Part shown: piece after piece, positions 15,320 to 26,720 of the stretch
How the letters are laid out: every line of letters begins with the position of its first letter
How positions within the stretch are numbered: the stretch's first letter is position 1
Assembly (NCBI GenBank): GCA_003342815.1
Contig: PTEX01000197.1
Coordinates: forward strand, 666,443-730,442
Direction: 5' to 3'
From: Eudromia elegans
Taxonomy: Eukaryota; Chordata; Aves; Tinamiformes; Tinamidae
Length of the DNA stretch: 64,000 nucleotides
Program-made: the position numbers and the translations under genes
The notes under the pieces: generated by a model
Told to the model about the DNA's origin: nothing
The model's input: only the letters and a program-made list of their open reading frames with translations
The model's database searches: none

Positions 15320-16172
15320 TAGAGATCTTTTCACAGACCATTGCTTTGAGGATTTGGATAATGATCTTGAGCAAAAAAGGAATATAATCTCAAAGTACAT
15401 AGATGATTCAAAGGTTGATGAGTTGACAAATGTGAAGGATGGCCTGTACTTAGTTAATGGAGATCATTTCAAAATATGTTAATAGTACTAACTATTATCT
15501 AGCTAGTAAGATCGTACATGTAAGATGGAGAATAGTACTTTGTAAAGTGCTAATTCAGAGATGGAGTACAGAAATTAAGATGCCCTTTGCAATCACTTGG
15601 TAAAATCTCTTGGTATAGGGGGATCTGAAGGATTTAAGAGTTTTCTTTGGTGTTATTGTACTATTGTAGTATTGAGATAACTGCTAGAAAATGCATGCTG
15701 TTAAACGTTAAGATGAAAAAAGAATTGACAACAACAGAAATCAAACCTTTGTTAAACTTAAAATGTTACAGAAAAGAACGTAAAAGAAAATTCAAAACCT
15801 TAAGCCAAGTAAATGAACAAACTCTGACTTGGTCTATTTAACTTAACAAAGGGAAGTTTAAGAGATGAGTAATGGTCTGGGGCAAGGTTTTGAGAGCAAT
15901 CCCTTTAGTATAGCAAACAAAGTTATAACAAAATACAGTAGCTGACAGCTGAATCCTGATGGATTCTTCTAGAAATACAATAAACTGACAACTGGGGGCA
16001 GTTATTGCCAGAAAAGTTTAAGAATGTGTTGAATAAGCCAGCACTTAAATGCTGTGAACCTTTACCCCTCAAAAGATGCCTCTAACTCAAGCAGAATATG
16101 ATAGTCTGGTGTTGGAATTACTGGGTGAAATTCCCACTTGTGCAGGAGGGCAAACTAAATGATCACTGCTCA
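15320..16172 (+). mobile_element. Ancient, heavily worn CR1-type LINE relic
   Basis: Two stretches in the right order and spacing resemble old sauropsid CR1-type LINEs. Around 15346-15415 the frame reads a degraded reverse-transcriptase motif C context (KYIDDSK where CR1 has KFADDTK), preceded by a DLDN segment typical of the region just before it. Around 16125-16172 the sequence GTGAAATTC, then TGTGCAGGAGG and AAATGATCACTG, resembles the 3' end of an old CR1 subfamily (GCAGGAGGTCAGACTAGATGATCA type). Everything between is too decayed to read as protein. The match is from memory of consensus sequences, so family and boundaries are approximate. Confidence 0.42.
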
Positions 16173-18276
16173 GTAAAATCTGTGAGTGGAGGTAATACAG
16201 GTCATCTACAAAATCCAGCAAAGATGTTTTCTGCAGCAAAGACCCCCTCTACTAACTTGTTAGTGCATGTCTGTGTATGTTTGAAGGGCAGGGTGAAAGA
16301 AGAGAGGAGACAAAGGGAAAGTTGAGACATGGAAAGAAGGTGCAATAGAAATGAGTTTAAATTCTATTTTTTATATACATGAGAATTACATATGAAATTT
16401 ATTTATTAAATAAAAATATGCAATAATTTAAGCAACAAGTGTATCTACTGCATACTGCCTTGGAAGATTTTTACATGATAATTGTGTGAATTGGCAACCA
16501 GCTGGGAACAATACCCTGCTATTTGTTAAAGGAGAGGACAATAAAGTTCTTCTAGACAGGAAAGAATCTACATTGTTAACAGATGACCTGAAAGTTCAGC
16601 TCATTGCAAAGGCAAATATTTTGACCAGGAGAATAATTCTTCCTGTGGAGTGGTATGAGTTGCAGATCTTAAGCCGCACGGTTATTTTTAACCATGTCAC
16701 AGCTCTTGAACTTAGTCTTACTTCATAAACAATGTGGAAAAAAATAAGTAGATCTTTCTCTGATGAGGGTAGAGGTGAATTAGTCAGAATCCTTATTGAT
16801 TACCCTTTTGTCTAACTTCCATATGACTTCAACAGATCGTAGGTAGATTTTTTTGTATTTTGCTGTTGTCTGTCATGTTCTGTTTTTTGTTGTTGATTTT
16901 TCTTTTGTACTCCAGAAGTATCCCTGCATTGGAGTAAATGAGCACAAAGTCTGGTGTTACATGTGGATATAAGGCTGTTAGGTTGAAGGAAAAAAATATT
17001 ATATGAATTTTCAGAAATGGTATGGTGGAAAATGATTTGTCAAGGAAAGTCTATTTAATCTTAAAATTATGCATAGTTTAATTGTATATGTTTGTGTGTG
17101 TGTATGTATGTATTAAACATATATAGCTAGCTAGCTCTGCTGCAACTTGTGGATGTTCAGATTGCTGTTTATCTCCATTCTATCTGGAATGCACTATAAG
17201 ATTTATATTTCTTCTGTCTCTGTACATAATATGTAATGCATCCTTTGGGAAGAAAACAAGCATCCTAGCTCCTTAATTGCCATGCCCTTCCTTGTATTGT
17301 GCCTTTAGCTATTCGCCCTTTATAGGAAAAGAGCTTCAAAAAGGAGAAACAAAGGAATTGTACGTAGTGCACCGTTGCAGTTAGTGAGGTAATCACCTTG
17401 ACTACCTAAATGGTACCATTCGGTCAAGGTTCATCTCTTCCTTCCTTTCCCTGCTACTTCACTAGGCTTAAGCTAAAGGATTTGTGGAAAACTGGAAGGT
17501 AGCTTCTATGTGCTAAGTTTGGTGGCATGTCCTTTGATGGCAGACATAGAACAGAAATGTGCTACCATGAATAATATTCATGGAAATGAGCTAGAAACCG
17601 TAGCCAAGTAAACATTCCTTATGTTGAAGCATATTTTAGTAGATCACAATAACATTTAAAATAGGTTCTTTGACACTTTTAGAAAGAATATTTGATTTAA
17701 AAAAAAAAAGTGATATGCTATAAATTGAAACTATACTCAATATGCTGTGTGATACAGTTGACTTAAAATGTTTATATGTTACCACAAAAGAAATTGGATA
17801 CATTAAGTTCCGCTCCTGTCAGACTGTCAGAGTTTATTCAGTTTCTGCCAGAGATTATTCTTTGCTTGTTCAATAAAGATTTGTGCCCACAAGCAAACCA
17901 TGTTTAGGTTACCCTGTAGTTCATATGTACTTGATAAATCTATTAAAACTATAGGACCTTGCAAGCATCAGGGTTGCCAACACCCTAGGGCAAAGGCTAA
18001 GTTTGACTATTGTATTTTTTTTTAAATTTTTAAATTTTATACCAAATTTTTAAAAGACTGTTCCTTATTCTTAAAAATTCAACACTCAAAAATCAGGAAA
18101 TGTTAGATTGATGGTTGCCTGTGAGTTCTTAATTCTCCTTCTTTGGACCTAGTTTGCGCATAGAATTAATCATGGATCCTGTGGCCAGGGAAGAAAACTC
18201 TTTGCGATTATAGTTGAAGGAGAATTAGAGGTGCTCAGGGCAAGTCTGCCCTTTTTGATTAATTGAGAGCAGAGGA
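16173..18276. other. Non-coding intronic sequence, nothing recognised
   Basis: AT-rich sequence with no recognisable exon. It contains a short TG/TA-rich run near 17085-17130 that ends in GCTA tetranucleotide repeats, and a T/A-rich run near 18015-18055. Nothing else was recognised. Confidence 0.5.
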
Positions 18277-18764
18277 GTTGGGCTCCCCAGCAGAAAAGGG
18301 ACGTGGAGCTTCTACAGAGGGTCCAGTGTAGAGCAACAAAGCTGAATAAGGGACTGGAGCATCTATCGTATGAGGAAAGACTGGGCAAGTTGGGCCTGTT
18401 TAGCCTGGAGAAGACGGAGAGGAGATCTGATCAATGTCTATAAATACCAGAGGGGTGGATATAGGGAGGAGAGGGGCAAACTCTTCTTGGTGGTGGCCAG
18501 TGACAGGACAAGAGGTAATGGGTACAAATTGAAACACAGGCAGTTCCATCTGCATGTGAAGATGAACTTCTTTCCTGTGGGGGTGACAGAGCCCTGGGAC
18601 AGGCTGCCCAGAGAGGTGGTGGAGTCTCCTTCTCTGGAGATCTTCCAAACCCACCTGGATGCCACCCTGTGCCACATACTCTAGGTATCCCTGCTGGAGT
18701 GGGATGTTGGGCTAGATGATCTCTAGAGATCCCTTCCAGCCTCAACCATTCTGTGACTCTGTGA
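18277..18764 (+). mobile_element. CR1 LINE 3' fragment (end of ORF2 plus 3' UTR)
   Basis: This is a 5'-truncated CR1 copy of about 490 bases. It begins in the ORF2 segment encoding the WAPQ..RRDVELL-type region and continues through a readable tail: GDLINVYKY, then VTEPWDRLPREVVESPSLE, ending CHIL before a stop at about 18684. After the stop comes the 3' UTR block CTAGAGATCCCTTCCAGCC and a degraded octamer tail (ATTCTGTGACTCTGTGA). A roughly 5-base loss near 18412-18420, relative to the more complete copy at 52.9 kb, breaks the frame. The copy is close in sequence to the 55 kb copy, so it belongs to a related, fairly young avian subfamily. It is a dead insertion with no expected product. Confidence 0.93.
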
Positions 18765-21700
18765 GAGCTTGCCCAGCTGGTGATCCCAGGAGGGAAATGG
18801 AAACGAGGGAAGTTTCATGGGAAACCAAGAGCAACAACCAAGTTTCATGGCATGTTTAGGTTCTCCTGTCTGTCCCTGTTCTCAGCTGCTGCAGTTCCCC
18901 TGAGATTTCAAATGAGCTGTATGTGATATCCACTCTTTGCCCTCAGCCAGGATTTCACTGAGAGTCAGTTTAGGGAGCTTGTCCATCTGAAAATTCTTTT
19001 CTCTATCCCGTTTTCTTTTTCCTTAGTAGGATTAGATGGAGGCCGGCTCAGCTCCATGGAGTGATTCACTTCCTTGTTGGACAAACAGTGATGCTGAGGC
19101 AAAGGGGCGAGGTGGGAGGGAAGTGAGGACAGGGAGGGCAAGATTTTAGCAACCCCATTGAGATTATTCTACGTGAGTGTAAAAGAGTAACACTGGAGAG
19201 TTCAATGTGCTGAATTTGGTAGGCTGCTGGCGCCTTTGGAGGTGCTCTATTTTCTCAGAAACACAGCCATTTTATTAGGTAACTTTAAATAGAGCAATAT
19301 TTCACTACAGTCTCCCCTATAATGATATGTCTTTAAGGTAGCATGCAAAAATATTTTAAGGCATAATGACTGTTTGAAGTTGATATTCCAGCATGGCTGT
19401 ATTTATAATTTGAAGCATATAGAATAAATTTGTTCATTAGAAACCTGAGCTATATCTGTTTAAAATGGAAACGTGAATCCCAAATACTTAAGCTGGCATG
19501 TAAAAAACTTTATTATAAGACTGCTTGCTGTTGTATTGCAAAAGAGAGCAGAGTCAAAATGGTTTATTTCTAGAATTTTCTAGAATTTTCTCTGTATTCT
19601 TTGTTGTTCTGTAGGTTTCTTAACTTGAAATGCAAGTGAGTAGTAGTTTTTTTAAAGTGTTTGGGTTTTACCCTTTTGAAAATGAGGAAAGTGATAAGGT
19701 AGGAGGAGTAGTAATTCAAATGCGCATATCTCTGTGCCCATCAGTAGCTCATCAGACGACTGGAAGATCATCGCCAATATAAAGTATCAAACTGTGTAGA
19801 TACCACTTGATAGGTCTGTTGGTGTGGAAAAAAACTCTGAGTCATAATAATGGTTTCCCTTTCCTTCATTTATCCACACGGATTCCAGTTAGTGTGCTTG
19901 TTCAGGGGCTCCATTTTATGGATAGGCACTGGCGCCTTGCCTGCTTCCTGGAAACCGTCGCCACTGCCCTTCTCCACCTAAATTTGCGAGTAGCTGTTTC
20001 TAAGCTCTCCTAAGAGATTGATACATTTTCTGCCCGCATGGCATCTATTCTGTCTCTCACCAGGCACATAAAGGAAAAGCAGCCTGCCTACAGTACCCAT
20101 TTACAAGGCTGCTTTGGCAGTAGCTGAGTTGATGGGAGAGCAAGTCCACCCCACAGGATTCATTACTGCCCTCTATCTGGGGTTGCTGCCCTCTCGGGTC
20201 TGCTAGCTGAGCTGCTCTTGGGAGCTCTCCCTAATCCCATTCAGTCAAATTGAGCCATGTTAGGAAAGATTTGTTACTTAAATTACTTAAGCCGATCTAG
20301 CTTATTTTGACTGACATGTTTAGAGAGTTCTTATATATGGAGCTCCGGCAGAAGATTTGAGAATTGGTAACCTCCAGCAGGATGGGATCATAAGCGGGGG
20401 AAATGAATGGCAGAGGTATGGCCCAACTGGTTGCATGTCTGCATCTTGAAATGTGGAAAACTTGCTTTTCTTCATGGAGCACTCTTAAATCTGCAAGCCA
20501 TTAAAAGCAAGAAGAGAATAATGCCTAACGCCCATCCCTCTCTGAGCGTTCCTGCTGGCCACGATTTCATGGGGTACGTTGGCCCAGAGTCTTTGATTGT
20601 CAACCTTTGAGCGACTCCCCGACAGAGTAGTTCAGACTAGAACTGAAGTGCAGGTCTCCCTCTGGTGCCTACTTTGTAAAAGCACAGGACTTTATAATTA
20701 GGCTGAGCAATTGAAAACCAAATATATGAAAAGAGAAAGGTCTCTCTTTTGTCCTGGTAATAACAGTTCTGGAGGTGCTGACAGTAACTTCAGACAGTGG
20801 ACTGCTTTCCTCTCGTAGGACCTAGTGCTCCTCTACACACAAGTCCAGAACTGCATATTCACTATCAGCTGCAGCAGTGCTGATCTTCCACACCTCTTCT
20901 GACAATGAGATACTCTGTTTCAGAAGTATATGTCTTAGCAGGAAATTGAACTTCCTTACCAATTCCTTGGAGTTTCTATTTTTGCTCTATTTACACGAGC
21001 AAAAAGAGTTAGTCTCCCTTATGCAACTGGTATTTTCCTGCTTTGATAGATTTTAGTATACTATGATTGAGGGCTAATGTAAAGCCCTTTCCCCTGCTGA
21101 TTGGATGGCTTTAACTTCAGATGTTAACAGGAGTGTGCCACCACACATCTCCCTAACAAAATGGTAAAAGATGATGCCATCACTGAGAGAGGAATTTTTA
21201 ATTTATATCACCTTCCCTCTCAGTTGCCTGCCCCCTTCATGGAGTCCCATTTCACATAATGCTGCTGTGAATTGCACGGCTGTCTGTGTCTAAATTATTC
21301 TTCCTGTATTCCCAAGAACACGCAGTGCAAGTGTGGCTCAGACACATGAGTTATGATATGCATCAGAAGAACTCGTTGCATTTTGGACTTGGTATTTTTT
21401 GGTGCTACATTCGTGACTTTGAGAATACTTTGTCAGCTCAAGATATCTACAGGCAGGTCTCAGGCAATTACCAGTGACATGTCTAGCTCAGTCTGGCTCA
21501 TTGGGATGTCCAGAAAATAGCCTGTTGTGAAGATAGCCAAAGCAATCTAGACAGAAAAATGGATGGTTCTAGGAGAATATGGTTAATGCTTCAGGCACGT
21601 TTTCTCATCCTTTGTCATGAACATTCCTAGGAATTTCCCTGATACAAGAAACAGAGCAAGGCAAAGATTGATTTGAGCAGCCCCAGTATGAGCCAAATCA

Positions 21701-22606
21701 GGTTGATATTTATAAATGATTAACTGAAGGCAGCCCCTGGTACTTTATGTGCCTGATGCACAGCAATCTGATCATGCATTTGAACCCAGGTTCCATGTAT
21801 GTCTGTGGAGTGTGCTCAACAAAATAACCTATTCACCTGAGGTCCAGAATACTCGCTTCTAAAGCACGAGAACAAGCCAGTTTGAAAACTGTATGAAATA
21901 GCAGATCATTGGGGTGGGAATCCCATCTGCTTCTGATGTCCAGTGCTGTCTACATAGAGGACAAACTGTTAGCCCTGGAGAGAGTCTTTTGGCTCCGGTT
22001 GTGCACTATGACACTTGCAAAACTGCAGAGGAAGATGATCAGGTTCTTTTGGGGTTGTGTATTGAGGGATCTCTCTCTATTCACAAATCGGTTTCTCTTT
22101 CCTTTTGAAGTCAAACTATTTCCATCAGAGTGTTAAACTGTAGTTTTGACAGAAATTAAGTATTGCAGCAGGAATGATGTGGGGGGCAGAGGTGTTTTGC
22201 TTTGTTTTGCTTTTCCCAGCGCTCACTCTTCCGTTGTGCTGGCTCATCTGTTTTTATGGCTGAATGTGAACCAGCTCTAGAAATACAGCTAAAGCATAAA
22301 TATCACCTTGGTTTGCTGCTCAGCAGAATCAGTTGCCTAAATGGGTACAATGCGCAGCTGCACATCACCTGTGCCAGCTCAACAGAGGGAATGGTGTGGG
22401 AGCAACTGAAGGGAGTGTCGAGAATGAAGTGTTTATATATATATATAAAAATATATATATAATGGCTCTTGAAAAGAAGATGATTGAGTGCACCGTTGGT
22501 TATGACATCTGCAAGTTGTCATAAAATGGCTTCTGTTAATTGTTGGTCAGATTATTGGCTCAGGTCGAATTTCTGGCTAGAGATGAGCATTGTCCTCTCC
22601 TTCCCA

Positions 22607-22646
22607 TTTTTTTTTTTTTTTTTAATTTTTTTTTTTTTTTTTTTTT
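22607..22646. repeat. Double poly-T tract
   Basis: Seventeen T, two A, then twenty-one T. It is not attached to a recognisable retrosequence. On the opposite strand it would read as a poly-A tail, but the adjacent sequence on the side where a retrocopy would lie is not recognisable as a processed gene. Homopolymer length is likely to vary between individuals and between assemblies. Confidence 0.9.
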
Positions 22647-23208
22647 ATAGAAAACCAGAGAGAATGGTGAAGGAGCTCTTTCACACTCTTCTAGTCAGTC
22701 TTTAAAAGAAATAAATTTGGCTGTAAATGTTTTGTAATTGGGATGCTGTCCAAGGCAGGTCAAAGACCTGATACATGAGCAAATCAGAGTGTTAGACTAC
22801 TTTTCTACGCTAGTGTTCAGTACTTCTTTAAATCCTGTGCTTGAATTCAGATGTGCTCTGCAAGACACACAATCTAGCTCCCAGGGGCAAGGCGGGTAGG
22901 TGGAGCAGTGGCAGAAGTTTCCTTGCAGGGCTCTGCAATCTTCTTGCCAGAGGAGTGAAAAATTGTTTTGTCCTAGAAGTTCAGCCAGACGCTTTATAAG
23001 GCTTATTCCTCCAATTCCTTCCAGGGGAGCTACCTTTCTGTGTGAAATTGTTTTGTCTTTAAGGATTTATTTGCTTGTAGTCTTCCCAAAGTGTCCTGGA
23101 ATGAGAGAAGCCTCCTAATGAATGATGGACTCTCAAAACTCACTCTGTGCTCTGGAGGAATATTGCTGAAGAGGGCTTGCCATTTTTCCCCATTATGATC
23201 TTCATGGT

Positions 23209-23228
23209 AAAAAAAAAAAAAAAAAAAA
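23209..23228. repeat. Poly-A tract of 20 bases
   Basis: An uninterrupted run of A. The upstream sequence shows no polyadenylation signal or recognisable retrocopied gene body, so it is listed as a simple homopolymer only. Confidence 0.9.
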
Positions 23229-23640
23229 GGCCCTAAAGATTAATGAAAACCCCTCAAACCTCTGTCTGCACCATCTTATGGGAAAGTTTGATGAACCATA
23301 CGTCTGCAGGTAGCCATTTTCACCTGCCCTGTGCACTGATGTTGGGAATCACAGTAAGGACTGTGCTGCAAGGTGAACATGGAAAACATTGCTTAATATT
23401 AAGTACAGAGCTGGGGAAGGAGGTGTTCAGAAGAGAGTATATTGCACCATATACCATAAAGATACCCCAAAATGTCAACCACTGTACCTGAGGGAAACAT
23501 TTTCTTTCTGTACGATTGCACTTACCCAAGATGATAATACCAATGCTGTCCAGGCTCAGTGCAACAAGAGCTCTAGCCTGAGGGGATACCTAGGTGAGCA
23601 TTTAGGCTTGCATGTAGTATGAGCACAGTTACAAGCCCAG

Positions 23641-23860
23641 GTTCTTACCTGGGGTTTAAGCCCCTCTTTGGGCCGGGACTGGGCTTAGCCCAGCGCCTGT
23701 TCCCGTTGCCCATCCCTGCTGCTGCCGAGCGGGGGGAGGCAGCCGTGTGTCACAGCTCAGCCTCCCTGCTCGGCCCCGCTTCATCCGCAGGGCCTCACGC
23801 GCTCCCAGCTCCGCGGCCTCTCCCCTGCCCTCCTCACCAAGTCACATCCAGATCGGTTAT
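23641..23860. promoter_or_regulatory. Small CpG-rich patch
   Basis: A roughly 200-base GC-rich stretch with about 14 CpGs by my count, in otherwise AT-rich surroundings. It is too short and moderate to call a promoter with assurance. It could be a small island, an enhancer or a GC-rich remnant. No exon with recognisable peptide or clean splice sites was found in it, and the 82-residue open frame across it looks like a by-product of the base composition. Confidence 0.35.
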
Positions 23861-25614
23861 TGCATAGAGTACTAGGAAAATGCCTTTTCTCTCTCTCTTT
23901 TGATGAATTTGCTTTCATGCTACATGCAGCCTTCATGTCTTCATTATTTTTTTTTCTATGAAGTGACATTTTCCCTTCCTTTTCAGCTGCTTTTCTAAAC
24001 CTTTTTTTCCCCCCTCTTCGGCTTCAGTCATTTTTTTCTGAGGTGGCACTTCCTTGAGCACTTATTAAAAACTGCATCTATTCTTTCACTTTTGAGAACT
24101 GAATGCAACAAGGGACGGAGAAATAATCCTTTTAAATAATCCTCTTTCTCCTTGTGCAGTGTTTGCTTCTTGTTCCTTTCTATTTACTTTTTGTCATCCT
24201 TACCCTTTGCCTGCCATATTTTAAGTCCTTTTGGAGCTAACTAAGCACTTACCAGCAGGATTTTGAGTTGCTAAACAGAACATTTTTTAGAATTCCTCCA
24301 AGTCTCCCATGAAAGTCTGTTTTGGCTGATTTTGATCCATTAGTGGTTATTGGCAGCCAGCAGCCTATCACCTCGCAAACTCTCTTGGTGGGATTGAATC
24401 ACGCTGCTAAATGTAAAATTCACACTTTTCTTTAAGTAACAAAAGTAGTTCTTTAAGCACCATTGTAGCTGGTTCTAAACTAAAAACAGTTCCTGGAAAC
24501 TGTTTAGAATAAAGTAAATGCTGACCTGCCTCGCTAAGTAGCCCTCTACTCTCTTTTGTTTTCCAAAAGAACACAAAACCAATCCTCCAAATCGTGTGAA
24601 AAATGCACATTCAAGCAGATAGCCCTTTTGACTGAAATACAGTTGCAGATTAAATATATCCACAAATTATTAAATGTGTGAATATATTTAGAGATTTTTT
24701 GGTCCTGTCTGAAATATGCATATATTGTGTGTGTGTGTGTGTATATATATATATACAGTTTGAGATACATAAATACACACACACACACAACTACGGAGAT
24801 CTATAGATATTAGGTTCACTTCAGTATGATATAGGAAGGGGGGCAAGTGGTGAATCCCAGATTTGAAAAGGGCTCTTTGAGCTAATCCTCACAGGCTCTG
24901 CTTGTGGTTCTCCATTTCTTTAACATATTTCCCAGTTCTCCTCTTTCTCTCAAGAAAGAAGTGCAGGTGGTGAAGTAATAAGTTATGAAAGAGAAATAGT
25001 GACACCATAGCTGTAAGAAGAGATGAATCTGAGGATTTTAACGATTTCCTTTACAGATAAGACATAGAGGTGAAAAGATTATACTGGATAAGAATGTAAG
25101 ATATAAATTAGTATGAAGTTAGGAGTAGCGATGATATAGGTGAGTGTACTTTTAAATAAGCATTTAACATAATTGAAAAAATGCCTAATATGATAACATT
25201 GTTTAAAATATGAACTCTTAATAGCTTATTAAAAGACTGAAACTAATAAAAAAAATGTATTTTTGCTTCCAAAAGGAAATCAGTCACTGCCTGTTTTAAA
25301 AAGTTTACTGAAGTAAACTTTGTGGGTTCAGAAAGAAGTATTCTTCATTTCAGCTTACTCGGCTGTATCAGGTAATTGACTAGGTGACTCAAAACAAAGC
25401 AAATATTTTAGACGTGAGAATATATATTTTAGATTCTCCTGGCTAAATAGTAGGTATGAAGCAAGACATGGGGAAAAAAAAAATCTTACTTCCAAAATCC
25501 AAAGCATGTCGTTTATAAAAACAAATGTAGCTTCCTGCTTACTTATTACTTACTTACTAATTTCCCTTTTTTTTCCCTAATTTCATTTATTTATTTGTTT
25601 ATTTGTTCGTTCCC
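23861..25614. other. Non-coding sequence with a TG/TA/CA microsatellite
   Basis: No exon recognised. The stretch is pyrimidine-rich between 23880 and 24200 and AT-rich afterwards. It ends in a TTTA/TTTG simple run (about 25585-25610) that abuts the CpG island directly. The microsatellite at 24726-24788 is listed separately. Confidence 0.5.
24726..24788. repeat. (TG)n(TA)n followed by (CA)n, inverted dinucleotide repeats
   Basis: About eight TG units (24726-24742) run into seven TA units (to 24755). After a short spacer come about eight AC/CA units (24774-24788). The TG and CA arms are complementary, so the single strand could fold back on itself. The array is probably polymorphic in length. 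Confidence 0.95.
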
Positions 25615-26720
25615 TTTCCCCACGCCGGCGAGGCTGTTCCGCGGGTTCCGCGCCGCCGGGCTCGCCTGCCGCGGGCGGGCGGGCGGTCGGCGCCGCGGCG
25701 GAGGGAGCGGGGAGCCGCCCGGGTGAGGAGGCGTTTGTGCCCGGGCCAGGGCGGGCCCCGGCTCCCCGGAGCTGCAGGTCGGCCCGGGGGGCCCGCCCCG
25801 AGTCCCTCCCCGGGCTCTGCTGGTTGGTCTCCATTTTGTCCCTGATTCTAGGGGGTGGAAGGGGCAGGACGGAAGGTGGGAGCGGTTTGGGGTTAAAGTG
25901 GCGCGATTAGCAGGCAGATGAAGATAAGGAGAGAGCGAGAGAGGTGAGTGTGGGGAGGCATGTGGGGGCAGTTGCATTTTGCAGATTTACACGATCCGTA
26001 GCAGTCTTATTTCCTCTTTTAGATTTGGCTTTCCATCTCGGTGGGCTTGGGGCTTTTACGTTTATTACTGTCCCCGCTGCTGGTTTTTATTGTTACTTAC
26101 TTTCCTCCGGGGGGGGGGAGCGGCAGCGCCACTTGAACAGGCGGCCGGGGCGGCCCTTCCAGGCAGCAGAGGGTCCCCCCGGGAGCCGGCGGGTTGTGCT
26201 GGGAAAGGGCCCCTCATCCTCGGGGATAACGCTCGGGACAGGCCGAGCTCGCAGCCGCGCGGCGGAGGGGCGGCCGGAGCGCGGGCAGGAGCGCGCCGGG
26301 CCCGCGTGCCTGGGTGGCGCTTCCCTCGTGGAAAGGGCGGGAAGCGGCGACGCGGTTGCGCCGAGCGACCTGCCCGGCGCCGCGGGCGCGGGGAGAGCGG
26401 CTCGTCCGCGGGGTGCCCTTGTTGGAGGGGGGCGGTCGGTGAGGGCTGGGCGCGGGATGGGGGCGCGCTGCTCCCGCGAGCAGCCCCGGGCCCGCGGGGC
26501 CGCCTCCGGGCGGGAAGGCCGCGCTTCCCGGGAAGAGGCGCCCTCCGTGGGAATGCCGCCGCCCGCCGGCAACAGCGGCGGCTTCGAGCCGGGCCCGCTG
26601 ACCTTGCGGGAGAGGACCCTTCCCTGTGGTCTAGCCGCCTGCTCCCCATTTTCTGTTCAGTTATGGGTTTCAAAGTAGTTCGGAAAGCATTTCCGAGGAC
26701 CGTCAGCTGCTAGACCTCGG
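25615..26720. promoter_or_regulatory. Strong CpG island, candidate alternative CDYL promoter
   Basis: A classic CpG island with two CpG-dense cores, about 25620-25830 and 26105-26720, surrounded by AT-rich DNA. Consecutive GGGCGG-type boxes at 25671-25690 fit Sp/KLF binding, and no convincing TATA box was seen, as is usual for island promoters. It lies about 19 kb before the CDYL chromodomain exon on a gene known in mammals to use several promoters, so an internal CDYL promoter is the simplest reading. A promoter for a non-coding or antisense transcript is also possible. Open frames of up to 244 residues cross it on both strands, but they are low-complexity Arg/Gly/Ala/Pro frames of the kind GC-rich DNA produces, and I do not call them genes. 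Confidence 0.7.
25838..25943 (+). other. Candidate untranslated first exon ending at a strong splice donor
   Basis: Between the two CpG cores the sequence GAG|GTGAGT gives a near-consensus donor, with the exon ending at 25943 and the intron starting at 25944. The 5' boundary given is arbitrary, because the transcription start cannot be read from sequence. An ATG at 25918 would open a short frame. If this exon were joined directly to the CDYL exon at 44896, that frame would meet a TAG at the junction, so the transcript could not make the chromodomain from that ATG. This is an inference from splice-site sequence and position, with no homology support. Confidence 0.3.

Larger units (their letters stand above)
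18765..23640. other. Non-coding intronic sequence with homopolymer tracts
   Basis: No exon recognised. Visible structure includes tandem TCTAGAATTT units near 19570-19590, a TA-rich run at about 22435-22461, a double T tract at 22607-22646 and a 20-base A tract at 23209-23228. The open frames here look like chance frames. Confidence 0.5.

Noticed and set aside
18370-18745. Several 80-104 codon frames on both strands
   Set aside because: They are CR1 ORF2 tail and its antisense shadows and are covered by the CR1 entry.
22607-22646. Poly-T and poly-A tracts as tails of processed pseudogenes
   Set aside because: None of the adjacent sequences reads as a spliced gene copy on the appropriate strand, so they are listed as simple homopolymers.
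25944-26713. Open frames of 244, 244, 202 and 159 codons across the CpG island on both strands
   Set aside because: They overlap each other in several frames, are dominated by Arg, Gly, Ala and Pro, and match no family I know. GC-rich DNA has few stop codons, so such frames are expected.
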